DNA of 64,000 bases from Locusta migratoria (lineage: Eukaryota; Arthropoda; Insecta; Orthoptera; Acrididae), in the NCBI GenBank assembly GCA_026315105.1, contig CM048755.1, forward strand, positions 216,554,333 to 216,618,332, read 5' to 3'. Each line of letters begins with the position of its first letter. The stretch's first letter is position 1. Below are positions 32,575-44,644 of this stretch, piece by piece. The notes below the pieces were generated by a model. It worked only from the letters and a program-made list of their open reading frames with translations. It had not been told where the DNA came from and ran no database searches. The position numbers and the translations under genes were made by a program.

Positions 32575-35500
32575 AGTTAACATATGTTGCTTACATTCAA
32601 TGAACAATGTATTACAGAATAATGTCATATATTAACTCATTTTTATTAAAAACATTTTCATTATTCGAAAACGTACTGTAAGAAGTATGGTTGTTCATCC
32701 ATTATGATTGTCTAAATAAAATTTGTTTAAGCACTTGTGTATTTTAGCTACTGCTTCACAGTATATTTAATTTCTCATGATATTTGTTGTAAATAATCTG
32801 CTGTAGTTCAGAAGAAACAATGATGTAGATTTTTACATTAGCACAAGAAAAATGGTATCATTATTCCACGTTAACGTTATCATTAACACGGAAAAGGGTG
32901 CAGAGGACTGTAAGCAATAGTTTTGTTCGTGTACTCAGTGATCTAAACAGTCTGACAGATCGTGATGACAAATTTGAAAGCAACATTAGAGATGTTTCTA
33001 TTTTGCTGAAGACATTTGAATATTACACCAAGTAGAATGTGTTGGGTAGCAATCAGCTATTTCGAAGAAACGGTTAACTGTCTGATTCTAGCCATATTAA
33101 CAAATAAATGTGTGATGTGAACATAAAATGACTTGTTCGACATCATTACTATTACTGGTAAAAATGAAACATAGAACATGAAACTAACTCTATAGATAAC
33201 AAACAAAAATAATAAAATAAATAAATAAAAATAAAACAATTCCTCTTCCTTAGAAGTATTTTCCTTGCTTCATCCGGTCTACAAGTAATGCCCTCTCAAT
33301 TTCGGCCTTCATAAATTATTTTACTACTCACATAGCAAAATACATTTTGGACCATCAGTGTCTGATTATATCAGGTGGTATAAATTGAATATTTTCTCTA
33401 CTATTGTTTTACTTTTACCGATATTCATTGTTACACTTCATTTTACTACAAAATTTATTCTGTTGAACTGCTCTTTTAAATTCTTCTCTATATCATAGAA
33501 AAATTACCCTGTCTTCTCTATACGATAAAATGTTTAACTGGAAGCACGTTAGTGGCCCGCTAAGTCGAGTCCACATCAGTACCATTCTTTTCTCGAAGTC
33601 ATTCAAGGTATTTGGGCTGTGCTATGTCTTCGTTGTGGATGAAGCCAGAAGCCTGAATTTTCAGTGAAAAATGTGACGTAATATAACCATCCATATTCCC
33701 AATGAAACTATCTTATAGATTACGAAATATAGTAATTGGGAAATCGTTAATTATGCCAATCACTCACCGATTATCAAAATTCTAAGCTGCTTCTAGCAGA
33801 CACACAAACTTCAAATGTCTTTTTTAGTTACTATTTAATCAATAATAAGGAAAATAATCAAATATCCCTAAATTTCAATCCCAGTTTTAAACATGATTTT
33901 CGATTGATACAATTACGTCTTCTAATAATTTTGTAATTAATGAATCGGCGATAGTATGGCGATAAAGTGCTGGATTACCACGTAAAAGGTTACAGCTTTG
34001 GTTCCTCGTGGAAAATGATCCTTCTATATATTTCAAGTTTTCATTTTAATCCGACCTTCAGCTCTCTACGATATGAGGAGTTAGAGTTAGCAGGAACGGC
34101 ACATTGTTTAAATCTACGTTAAATTGCAGGTAGAAACGGTGCACTGGGGTCAAGCGTACATGGATTTTAGAGGGTGAAAAGTCTGGGCGGATTAAATCTA
34201 ATTAATGCCGAAGTGGATACTATCAAAGCTCAAGTGTTTCCAATAGCTAAATATAATAGGCCTGGAACACTCATCGTACAGACTTGTTACATTAATGCCT
34301 CTGAGGAAAAAGCTGTTTACACGAAGTCTACAAAATCGATAGCGTATTACATTTAATAATGAACATCTAATCTCGTTTATCTAACTAAACTTAATCCTGT
34401 AAAAATAAATTATATCATCGTGACAATGACGTATTTTTAGTAGTAGATTATTTTCCTCTGCGATTGCTTTAAAAATTACTTCACGCGTTTCTGCATTAAT
34501 TTTGATTAATGTGCACTGTATGCCACACATGAAGAAAGAAGAAAAAAATTAAGAATTTAACACTGAGGGGGAGATGCAGCTATTATTGAGGTTGCTGGAG
34601 CAGGAATTATTGATTTGTATCTTATACAAATTATGTAACGATACGGAACTAATGCAGCATGAATAATGCTGAAAGTTTACCAACTAACAATGGTAAAACG
34701 TTCTAGTGGTCCAAATCAAGCTCCAGCAGAAGCCCAGAATGATGAAGATTGAAGACATTCTTCTTTTAATTGTGCAGTTGTTATTAAGCCATAATTATTT
34801 TTATAAAAATCGGTTTAATTTTTTCATTGCCCCAAATGTTTCATTATTACTTCTGTCGGTCATTGTTGTACAAATGTACTTGACACTCTATTTCGTAATA
34901 TTTGTTCTCATCAATACTTTGTCGTTATCCTCCTCTTTTGTTCTCAGAATCATTCATTAGCTATCAGCTGGCTATTATTAATTAAAATTTTGTATGCATC
35001 TCTGTTGTTCAATTGAAATGAAAGACCGAAACTTTTTATGAAGGTGTCGGTGATGTGCAGCATCCCTTATGAAGGTTGCAGGCAGCTTATTACTTTACAT
35101 TTATTCATATAGTTTTCATCAGACTTTTGTTAATATACAGATTAAAAAACGAAAATGTAAAAGCGGCGATCGGTCTGTATGTATGTCTTAATAAAAAGTA
35201 ATATACGGGTAGAAGATGAGAAACTTTAACGTCGATCAGAAGAGAGTGTTTGCATTATCAAGTGAAAATGGACAGAAATGGGAAATACTGATAATAACTC
35301 TGATATATTACATTGATTCATGAGTGGAACTGGTGGTACGGGATCAAGATTTCTGCTTTTATTTAAAAAATTAAAAAAAATCTGTGAAAGTGTGTGATCA
35401 CACGCATATTTATTTCGTTTATATTTCGATCAATGCTCCAAGAGGAATATCTGCATTTAATTTAAATGACTTGACAATACATAGATTATTTCAGGTTCCT

Positions 35501-36320
35501 GTGGATTATAAACAACTACATGTCACGTCCTGATCAATTCTCAAAGTGCTGCGGTCAGTTCTGAAAGAAGATTTGTTTTTCATAATAAAAGAGTCGATGA
35601 TATCCAATATTAAGCGGACATACAGTCATTTACGGTTGTCCTGTGCTTACCACACAAAAAGGTCAAGTTCGAAGCCTGAACAAAGCACTGATGGACATCA
35701 GTCCTTCAGTGTTCACGTACACAGTGAAGCGTACATGGCACTTTTGAGAGTGATAGGCCTCAGTGGATTACATGTGATTAATGTCTAATCCAGTTTCATC
35801 AACGCTCAGGAGTCCACAATCATTGAATGTAATTCCCTTAGAAGCGCTTACCGTCCAGGCTTGCCAAAACTTGTTACATCAAAGCCTCTTAGAAAAACCA
35901 AGAACAGGGTGTTGGCTTTAAGAAAATCCATAGCTGACCTATACTTAATGTTATCTGAGAAGAAAAAAGGACTACCTACCAAACAGAAACCAGATATATA
36001 TATACACACCAAGTCTCGCAACGCATTCTTTCCGTCGCAGAAAGGTTTCGGATCTTATGTAAAACCGAGTCAGTTATTTTGGTACCTAAGTAGTTTCCTA
36101 ACAAATTTTCTAGCTACCATCAAAACTAATTGGATGACAATTTGTTACAAAATTGTTGAATATGTGCTTCCCTAGATACCAACTAAAATAACCGACCTGA
36201 TTTTGAATATGCTCTCACACCTTGTTACAATGGAATACAAGCGTCTCGAGACTTAAATTTTTGCACAATATTTGTTTTTGATTTCTTATCCCTGAAATGC
36301 AAATGCTTTTCACATCATAC
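32575..36320. other. Long AT-rich stretch without recognisable elements
   Basis: The ORFs here are 60-104 codons with no motif. The ORF at 35861-36175 (LRKTKNRVLALRKSIADLYL) is Lys-rich and unplaced. I see no RNA gene or repeat. Confidence 0.45.
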
Positions 36321-36324
36321 CATA

Positions 36325-36425
36325 TGTTTCCTTTGCTGTATGGATTGAATAATATTGGGGAGAAGCTACAATCATGTCTCACTCTCTTCTTAATTGTTTA
36401 TTCCCTTTCATATCTATTGACTCAA
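36325..36425 (-). mobile_element. Short LINE fragment (RTE-like family)
   Basis: attgaataatattggggaga then agctacaatcatgtctcact is close to the minus-strand LINE at 4230-4275 (ttgaacaacattagggaaag, cttcaaccccgtcttact). About 100 bases only. Confidence 0.5.
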
Positions 36426-36982
36426 CATAATTCTAATTTATGTTCAATTTATTTAAATAAATAAATAGAAAAGACTTAAGCTTCCAGTATGTTTTTCCTA
36501 CTACCTGCAGGCTTTCATACTTTGTATTAATTTACAGAAAGGTACACTGCATGTACTGCAATTGGATGTGCTACAGAATATTTAGTTCAATTGGAAAAGC
36601 ACGACAGCCCCGGACAGAGGCTCATCAGTCAGTCTCCTGATCGATATGTCGGAGGTATACAACGCTGTGGGTGAAGTGCACAAATGAAAGCCATAAAGTA
36701 CTGCTCTGTCCTTCCGTCGAAACATAGAGGTGGGGTCCCCGTGCAGTTGAATGTTAAATAAATATCAAACAGAATTTTGTAAATCATAGTTGTAGACAAT
36801 GTTATTCTATAAAACGTTGGGTCCGAAGCGAAACGACCTGCTATTGGCCGTTGAAATGGCGTCAGTGGCGAAGCAGAACTGCCAGCGAGGGGAGCGAAGC
36901 GGCGTTGCTCCGTCACATAGAACACCACTAAACACACAAAAGTCAACCGTTTACGCTTTGCTTATTGCAGTTATTTACCTCG

Positions 36983-37866
36983 TTAAATCTTTTCGATGAT
37001 CGAAAAATGCCCCTGACGTGATTTTCGCTTCTGTGATGGCGTTGTTTTCTCTTTCTTCAGCTTGATGTTGAGGTAGCGCACTCGAATAAAAATTCGGGTC
37101 CGTAATAATATTTTCATGACCTCCGGTACCACGTGAGGATATTTCTGCGAAATTACGTCGGCCAATCGCTTAGAAGGGCTTTTTCTTTAGACAGTATGTC
37201 ACTTCCGTTAATCTCGTTGAACAGCAGCTCAAACTCTGAAATCTGTCGCATCCACTCGTCAGACAGTACTGACAGCCCTCCTCGTGATAGAAATTCTATC
37301 CACCCGTATTCTGCGAGGTGTTTTGGAAGAGGTCAAAGTAGTTAATTAGACGACACCCCCGGTGAGGTGACACATTTCGCAGCACGGCGTGCATTGTGAT
37401 CTGCCAGATATCTGAATACTTCAGTTGGGCATTCAATATGTGTCACGGCAGACGGTGCAGCAGCCTCACAACTAAAACTTATTTCCTGTCTCTCTGCTTC
37501 CCCATCTGATATGGCCATTGCTTCAAACACTTCCGGCATAATTCCACACAGCACATTAGATGACAGAAATTGTTGTGAGTCTTCTTCCTGACTCACAGAT
37601 GAAGTATATCTTGGGCGTTCTTTCACAGAAGCAACAAACATAGCCGATGTTTTACTTCTTTATGGGAAGGATGCTAATAGAAATGGCCAAGTCCTCTGTA
37701 AAAACAAATTTGCAAGACAGTTATGGTTCAGCTGTGCTGTTAACATATACTTGATGCCTAGCGACAAAACGTCAGAATGAAGGCCAAGTAATGAATTAAT
37801 TGACATTAAAGAGTTCTTTGTGAAATGATAACAGCTTTCTTCGGTTTCGAATCTGCATTGCTTCAC
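36983..37866 (-). pseudogene. P-element/THAP9-like transposase remnant
   Basis: Minus-strand blocks in order. 37660-37866 gives SLMSINSLLGLHSDVLSLGI then KYMLTAQLNHNCLANLF, resembling the conserved 'LTxRLNQDxLExxF' region of P-element-like transposases. 37140-37310 gives GWIEFLSRGGLSVLSDEWMR then QISEFELLFNEINGS. After a frameshift comes VMKILLRTRIFIRVRYLNIK LK. I recognise these as the C-terminal half of a THAP9/P-like transposase. The catalytic acidic residues are not traceable. Decayed; family call moderately sure. Confidence 0.6.
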
Positions 37867-37869
37867 AGC

Positions 37870-38500
37870 ACAAATACATTATGTTGATAATTATTTTTTG
37901 GAGTTGCTCGTTTGTTCCCTAGGCACTTGCTAATGTCTTTTTATCAACGATTCTGCAAGAATTTAAAATGTCAAACGAATCATTAACATATTAAACTCAA
38001 TTAGAAGCATCGAATTTTCTGTCGTGAAACAAACGAATAAGTGAAACAAAACATTCCTGTTAATACACAGTAAACAACAAGATACTGCAGGGCTAATGCT
38101 ACAACTGCCGCCAGGTGCTTCGGCGGTGACGTCATGCGCAGTACGACGAATTTCTACCTCGGACTGCGCAGTCCATTCGGGCCCCCTCTCGTTGTAGACT
38201 CAATTTGATTCCGCCGATTACTGCTCCATCTATGGGGAAACGGGAAAATGTTTAAGACGAAACGTATGTAGTTTTCGCCATGAAGTCGTAGTCTGTGATA
38301 AAAAATGGAGGTTCCCATTGAAGATTTCAAAGTTGGTCCCCGCCACTCACGCACAGGGTTGGGCAGGGGGTGGCGTGTGCAGCATCATTGGATGTCCCTT
38401 TCCGATACAAACAAATTAATATTGTACCATTTTTGATCTGACGTGTAGTTTCCGTGATACTTTAACCCTTTATAGGGCAGTACTATTAATGTCGAAATAC
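37870..38500. other. Unannotated stretch
   Basis: GC rises around 38100-38190 (a cAMP-response-element-like tgacgtca at 38128 is probably chance). No gene found. Confidence 0.35.
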
Positions 38501-38504
38501 TTTT

Positions 38505-38715
38505 ATTTTACACACCAGATGTATTGAGCAGCATTGGCCGTTAAAGTTTTATTTAAAACAACAGATCGATTTCAATCACATAGTGACCATCTTCAGTGTC
38601 CTTCAAACTATAGAACAAGATCATAAAATCAGTATAGAATTAAAAACAAATACAAAATGAACTTGAATACAATTTCAAATATAATATACAGACAACATAC
38701 ATACCCAGCATTCTG
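38505..38715 (-). repeat. PLE pseudo-LTR, left inverted copy
   Basis: acaccagatgtattgagcag to gacaacatacatacccagc, reverse complement of 39377-39580 with few differences. A CTGAAGA...GAAA core lies on the minus strand at 38570-38596. Confidence 0.88.
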
Positions 38716-39099
38716 AATGCCCTGAATGTAACTGCAACGGCAAACATAAAATTGCAGTGTCAAAGTTTGAAATAAGCGCGCTGCTTACAAACGACATGCA
38801 GCGGCGCTGTAGCGATGGGTGTTATTAACGCCCTCTATTACTTAGATATTCCACTAATTTTTTTATGCACTTTCAATCAAACAAAATAAAATTAGAATGT
38901 ATTTTAACACATAAGGTATGTAAGCTGGATAACAAATAAAAATGAATAATCAGAATACAGAAATATATAAAATATTAGGTAAAAGACAAGAGTATGATGT
39001 TAAGCGTCTTATGCCAGTTATGGATACTACTAACGTAGTAAGATATTTCAACAGGAAAATTTAAAAACAGGTCACGTACCCCCTGATCTAACTTCACAA

Positions 39100-39225
39100 C
39101 TAAAACTCTTGCATCGGGGGTCAAAGGGCCGATATCTGGATCTCCTGGAGAAGATGGAAATATTTACCCACCAAAAGGTGCATGGCAGCATTATTCTCAA
39201 TGAGCAGACCCGACAAAAAGTGCAC
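39100..39225 (+). pseudogene. PLE endonuclease C-terminal fragment
   Basis: Frame reading QLKLLHRGSKGRYLDLLEKM EIFTHQKVHGSIILNEQTRQ fits the last part of PLE GIY-YIG proteins, where 'LLExxEIxxHxxxxxxxxLNxQ' is conserved. Upstream coding is lost. Confidence 0.6.
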
Positions 39226-39301
39226 ACTTTTGGGAATTCTTTGCATCATGGCTGAACGCCAAATAATATGGTTCTGTTTAGTATGTTCCATCTGTACATG
39301 T

Positions 39302-39376
39302 ATTTTTTTTCCTTTATTGTTATTTTAACGCCGACAGAGTCGGCGGGCTGGCAGCAGCATTAGGCGCTGCTCTTCA
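39302..39376 (-). mobile_element. Short retroelement 3' terminus
   Basis: T run and ctttattgttattttaacgc, then cgacagagtcggcgggctgg (a short palindrome gccgaca..tgtcggc-like) and gcagcagcattaggcgctgc. Shares the gaagagcrgcgy..ctgctgccagc block with 9050-9090. It abuts the right PLE repeat. Confidence 0.5.
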
Positions 39377-39580
39377 GCCGGGTATGTATGTTGTCTGTAT
39401 ATTATATTTGAAATTGTATTCAAGCTCATTTTGTATTTGTTTTTAATTCCATACTGATTTTATGATATTGTTCTATAGTTTGAAGGACACTGAAGATGGT
39501 CACTATGTGATTGAAATCGATCTGTTGTTTTAAATAAAACGTCAACGGCCAATGCTGCTCAGTACATCTGGTGTGTTCAT
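39377..39580 (+). repeat. PLE pseudo-LTR, right inverted copy
   Basis: gccgggtatgtatgttgtct to cagtacatctggtgtgttc. Contains CTGAAGA (39490-39496) and GAAA (39513-39516) separated by a 6-bp stem with two G-U pairs and a 3-base loop (ggtcac-tat-gtgatt). Confidence 0.88.
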
Positions 39581-39582
39581 CA

Positions 39583-40405
39583 TTGTGTGGTCGTGGAGCA
39601 CCATCCTGGAAATGGAATCAAACCTCATACTTTTATTTCATATTCATGACAAGAGGTTAGTCGTTAACGTGTTTATTTTCTTCATTTTCTTAATTAATGG
39701 CGTCCTATTGGGTGGTAACCATACTTACCAGAGAACATTTGTGATACTGGATTTTATATAATGTTCTCTGGTCAGACATCATAAGGTCTGCAACAAAACA
39801 GAACTCTTAGCTAAGAAATAACACCACCAATAAACACTGGGAATACAAACAATATTAGATGATTCACATTTGTAATTGAAATCGTTTGTAGCCTTACTCT
39901 GCGTGACCTATGTATGATTATAACAATGTAACAACTTAGCAGGCATTCCTTAAAAATCCCTAGAAATTTTTTTTCCAAAATGAACAACTTTCGGATATTC
40001 TTTCTGCCTTGCTCAAAGCATAAGCAAATTTTCGTAATAAATAATTCAGCATACAACGCAAGTAAATGATATATACCACAATTTACGCAGAAATGCACTA
40101 ATCTCAAACGATTATTTGCAGAACAAGTTATTGTTGACTGTGTACTATACTAAACAATATCACATCCAGAGAATCTCAACAGTAAGAATGCTTACCACTT
40201 CACCTAATTACTACATTTATAAAAGGCGGTGAGGCGGTAACTCAAAAAGTGGTAACTATTTGTGCCAGAGAGCATTAAAGGAAATGATTTCTTATGGTGA
40301 AAGCCTGCGTAAACATATTTTTCTGTACAAAGAGCCGGATGGTAAGTATACTTACCACTACCCTGTAAAGGGTTAATGTCTTCAGTTAAAATGAACATCG
40401 TGTAT
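39583..40405. other. Unannotated stretch
   Basis: Several occurrences of the phrase cttacca (39725, 40193, 40347) in AT-rich sequence. No coding or element signal. Confidence 0.35.
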
Positions 40406-40406
40406 A

Positions 40407-40620
40407 TACACTATGTGATCAAACATATACGGACACCTCGAAAAACATACTTCTATCACGTAGGTGTATTGTGCTGCCACTACTGCGAGGTACTCCATAA
40501 CAGCGACCACAGAAGTCATTAGACATCGTGAGAGGCCAGAATGGAGCGACCCGCGGAATTCACGGACTTCGAACGTGGTCAAAAATTGGGTGTTACTTGT
40601 GTCAGAAGTCTGTAAGCGAG
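40407..40620 (+). mobile_element. Tc1-like transposon, left end
   Basis: Begins with a TIR-like cactatgtgatcaaacatat acggacacc. An N-terminal transposase start follows at 40541 (MERPAEFTDFERGQKLGV then a stop at 40613). The rest is missing or unrecognisable. This TIR differs from that of the Tc1-like relic at 28187, so it is a separate family. Confidence 0.68.
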
Positions 40621-43600
40621 ATTGTGAGTGTGAAAACCGTGTTCTGCCCTAGACACATCGGCTGACGTGCCAATCCGTAGTGCAAGACAGACTTACGAGA
40701 TTGAAAACTGTGACTTGCCCCTAAAACGTAGGATGCATTGCAAAGCAGGTAGATAACGGAAGAGACTAAAAAAATATTTCTCTGTGTATCTCTATTCCTT
40801 TGGGAGCTAGGATGTTCTAATACCCACAGTGATAATTATTGTTAAGATGTCCTCTGCTAGTTGTTAATAAGAAAATATTTTATTAATTAGCTCCTCATAT
40901 CAAAGCTCATACAACAGCATGTACAATTCGTCAATTGTGATCGATACAAATCGTACCTCAATTAACGGCCAATGTCTCTGTCTGTGAAGCAACAAGGGGA
41001 GTAACTTTTATGATGAAAAGAATTTTCACCAATCGTTCATTTGAAGTTTCTTGGGAGATTAAAACTGTGTGATAGACCTAGATTCGAACCGCCGTGATAT
41101 CTGGCTGAGCTAATGATGTAGAGCTCACAAATTCCCCTCCATCTCCAAATAAAAACAAGGGAGTGAAGGCGGGTCACGGGTAGGAGAGTGGAGTCATTTG
41201 ATCACTTTAACATGTCATTAAAGTCCCATGTTACATTCCAGTTGTAGCTAAGTACATAATATAATGATATATTAATACGTAGGGTCAATGTTAACTCGTA
41301 TCTCATGTCACTATCGCCTATGTAACAATAATTACTTGCACATGTTACAAAATTTCAGGCTATTTGTATGTATTGGAACCAGATTTATAAAATAAAATAA
41401 AAATTATATATATAAAAAAACTCGTTACTTAACCTAAATCTTATATCACATAAATTGTGATTGTGGAAGGAAATATGAGATTATCAGATAAAAAAGTCCT
41501 CAGTGATGAAGCTAATGGAAAAATTAGGTAATTATGATGGACAAAAATATTTCTATAGCATATCGTGCACTTTCCTTCAATTGCGTATCACCAGATTTAA
41601 GTTTTGAGAGAAGAGGAAGAAAAAATGTTAGCAAGAAGAACTACTTTTGCTGAAGATATGGAATACATAATAGCGTGTAGAAGATTAGAAAAAAAGGATT
41701 TATAAAGATAATAAAATAAGATGGAAATGGTTGAGACCATGATTTAAACAATTAAAACTGACCTTACAAGTATGTTGAAGGGTCACATTCTGATACCTTT
41801 AATATTAAAAAAGAAGTACATAATCAAAAGTACATTAAATTCCCTCATTCACTGTTACCGACTTCAGTTAACCATTCAGATTTCCTTCCTGTAGAATTTG
41901 TAGGTGTTTCGATGTCTTGGCGTCGTTATTTTAGGAACACGGAAGGATCACAGTGCGAGAGACCAATTCGTCTCTTGTGTTTACTTTCACTCAGTTGGCT
42001 TCGCTTTTCACCCATCCCCGCTCGAGAATCGCTGGAAGACAGATGAGATTCTCTTCTCGAGAAAGGTTGCTGGATAAATTTGACGGTCCCAGTTCGGTAT
42101 AGACTGAGAAACCTTCTTGCTGGTTTTGTTGTATGGCTTGCGCAAGGCTTTTATGAATAGGGCCAGGGAGATGCGACAACATTCAGAGGCGCAGTTATTA
42201 ACTTCACCGCTTTCTGTAATCGCGAAGGAACGAGAAAAGGAATTGTGTCGTGCATTCTGCCATGTGCTTTTTAGCGCCAAACAATATACATTATACATTA
42301 AAAAATCACAGAACTTCTCGGTCTGAAGCTTTGAACATCTTTTCCAGTTGGTAAGAAGGCAAAAGTGAATGACATACAAATTACTTACATAGAGTATGGA
42401 CATATACCTACTATCAAAGATCTGATATACTGTTAGTGTTCTAATAGTTCTAAGTGTGTGTGTGTGTTTTTAAGTTGCATGAAAAACGTAGAAAGAAAAA
42501 TCATTATTTTAGTTTCTAAAATCAAACTGTTGTGATCTACTAGCTACTAACCGGAGGTCAGTTCATAACTGTCTCTGAAATAATAATTTGCCTTTGTGGG
42601 AGCGAAGTCTGACTTATAATATCTACCTACAAAAAGATTTTATTACAGAAACGAATGTAAGTGACAATGTAAATATGCAACAATTTTAGATAGAATCACA
42701 CCATACATTTCTGAAAAAAAATGTTGAGTGATGCGCCTGCAAAACTACACTAAAATATTAGCAATATGGTAGGTTGCAAGTGTTTTATAACGTTATTAAA
42801 AATGACTGAAGCGATTTCAGGAATATGTTGCAGCTCGATTTGAAAAATTTCCAGAGAGCCTTACACATACAAAAACACTCAAAAAGTTATTCTTTAGATA
42901 TTTACCTATTGATTCGGCAGATATGAATTCGACAATCATGTTTTTCCACATTAGGCGCATCATATCCCTATCAATATATAGAAACGTACTGTTGATACGA
43001 GCTACACCTGTGGGAGGTTTGTTGGTGTGAGAGGCTTAAACACTGAATCGTAAACGTACACTCACACACAATAATTGCATGTTGTTATGTCGGGATCACA
43101 TGAGGTCATGACATGAATTACTAATAACCAACCCTAACAGGACCGAGTCATCGTTTCTGAATTTTCTTTTTAAAAAGTGTGTTGTAGCACCATCCTGTTG
43201 ATAAATGAAGTCAGACTGTTAGTCTCCAGTTATGATATGAACCAATTTTTCAGCATGTACAGACACACGTGTCCTGTAACGGACTTTTCGCAAGGAAAAA
43301 GGATCCATCTTCTTAAAAACGCGAGACTGCACAGAACACAGTGCCTTTAGGTGAATCTAGAAATTGTTGCAGTATAGCGTGGCAATTATCTGACCCCCTT
43401 TGTCGCTAATGTAAAGCGTCTGTCATCGGGAGTCAGCAAATGTCACAATTCTAGCCGGTAAGGGTTCAACTAAGTCGTTGTTTTAAGATCTTACAAACGG
43501 TCGGAGTGCTATTTTGAGTTCGCTGGTTGCTCTGTTCATCGACTTCTGTGGGGTACGTGCGAAACTTGCTTGCCCGCGGTCAACAATTTCTGTACTCACT

Positions 43601-43770
43601 GCGGGTTGAGCCCTCATTTCCCTTACAGAGGCAACATGAAGCTTTAAACCACTGATATCACTGCCGAACTGAGTTGGCAGTTGGTGGATCATTGTCAAAC
43701 TCTGTTCTGAACTGTTGTGGTACTCTTACAGCAGACTGATTTGAATAATGACGTGATTTTAAAGTAATAA
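40621..43770. other. Long AT-rich stretch
   Basis: ORFs of up to 131 codons (42008-42403 minus) lack motifs. A short GT run lies near 42455-42467. No RNA gene or repeat recognised. Confidence 0.45.
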
Positions 43771-43773
43771 GAA

Positions 43774-44205
43774 ATATGATGTGCAGTGTCAGTGTTTATT
43801 GATAGAACTAAGCAAATGTCCTTCGGACATGCCACACATTGTCTACTGCCCATGAGTGCTCGTACATTCTATGATGTAATTCCCGCACAGGGTGAGACTT
43901 TTTAGTACATGTGTCACAAGCCTTGCTATGAGTGATTTTAAGTATGATGTGCAGTGTCCCTGTTTATTGACAGAACTAAACAAATGTCCTTGAGACATGC
44001 ACTGGTTTTAAATATGATGTGCAGTGTCCGTGTTTATTGATAGAACTAAGCAACAATAACATTTGCTTAGTTCTATCAATAAACACGGACACTGCACATC
44101 ATATTTAAAATCAGTCATAGCAAGGCTTGCGACAAATGTACTAAAATGTCTCACCCTGTGCGGGAATTACATCATAGAATGTACGACCACTCATGGGCAG
44201 TAGAC
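43774..44205. repeat. Fold-back structure with direct and inverted copies
   Basis: Three direct copies of a block of about 45 bp (tatgatgtgcagtgtc...agaacta; 43774-43819, 43942-43990, 44012-44053) and one inverted copy. The strongest part is a near-perfect 48-bp palindrome (44006-44053 against 44063-44110, 9-base loop). A longer imperfect inversion pairs 43841-43987 with 44059-44205. Confidence 0.9.
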
Positions 44206-44244
44206 TGTGTGTGGTATATGAAAGTTTGGGTCGTTCCGGTAAGC

Positions 44245-44318
44245 GTGCGAGGGTAGCGTAATGGTAACGCGACCGCTCGCGATAAGCGGGAAATCCGGGT
44301 TCGAGTCCCGGCCCGGCA
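44245..44318 (+). pseudogene. tRNA-Gly-like sequence (SINE head or pseudogene)
   Basis: gcgagggtagcgtaatggta, then an anticodon-like hairpin ccgct-cgcgata-agcgg, then a perfect T arm ccgggttcgagtcccgg. The acceptor pairing has at least two mismatches and U33 is G, so it is unlikely to be a working tRNA. Probably the head of a tRNA-derived dispersed repeat that continues into aaattttcatatgtcaccat. Confidence 0.6.
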
Positions 44319-44447
44319 CAAATTTTCATATGTCACCATTACACCATACAGCTGATGCTGATTAATATTCGCAATTGCGAATACATTTCTTGTAATATGA
44401 AATATTATGATTTTTCATTGCTATGTCACACGAATGTAACAGATTTT

Positions 44448-44642
44448 TGCCGTGCATGAGTGGCCGTGTGCTCTAAGTCGCCTTGTTGCGGAGTGCGCGT
44501 CTGCTCCCCGTCGGAGGTTCTAGTTCTCCCTCGGGCATGGGTGAGCGCGTGTTGCCTCTAGCATAAGTTAGTTTCGACAGTTTTTAAGTCTAAGGACTGA
44601 TGATCACTGCAGTCTGGTCCCATAGCTTTATAAACATTTGAT
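44448..44642 (+). mobile_element. Type A SINE, diverged
   Basis: gccgtgcatgagtggccgtg, B box aggttctagttctcc, catgggtgagcgcgtgttgc, tail to ataaacatttgattcaac. Weak TSD aacagatttttg / aacaaatttctg. Confidence 0.82.
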
Positions 44643-44644
44643 TC

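Larger units (their letters stand above)
38505..39582 (+). mobile_element. Penelope-like element tail with inverted terminal copies
   Basis: Two inverted copies of about 200 bp (38505-38715 and 39377-39580) flank a 660-bp interior. The interior includes LDLLEKMEIFTHQKVHGSII LNEQ (39135-39210, plus), the end of a PLE GIY-YIG domain. RT is missing. Both copies have a hammerhead-like core. PLEs commonly leave such inverted pseudo-LTR structures. Confidence 0.72.

Noticed and set aside
38120..38140. tgacgtca as a CRE-type regulatory site
   Set aside because: An eight-base match is expected by chance and no gene or promoter is nearby.
42008..42403. 131-codon minus ORF
   Set aside because: No motif, no supporting splice or promoter context, and it overlaps other short ORFs.
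44245..44318. Functional tRNA gene
   Set aside because: Acceptor mismatches and G at position 33; more likely a SINE head or pseudogene.
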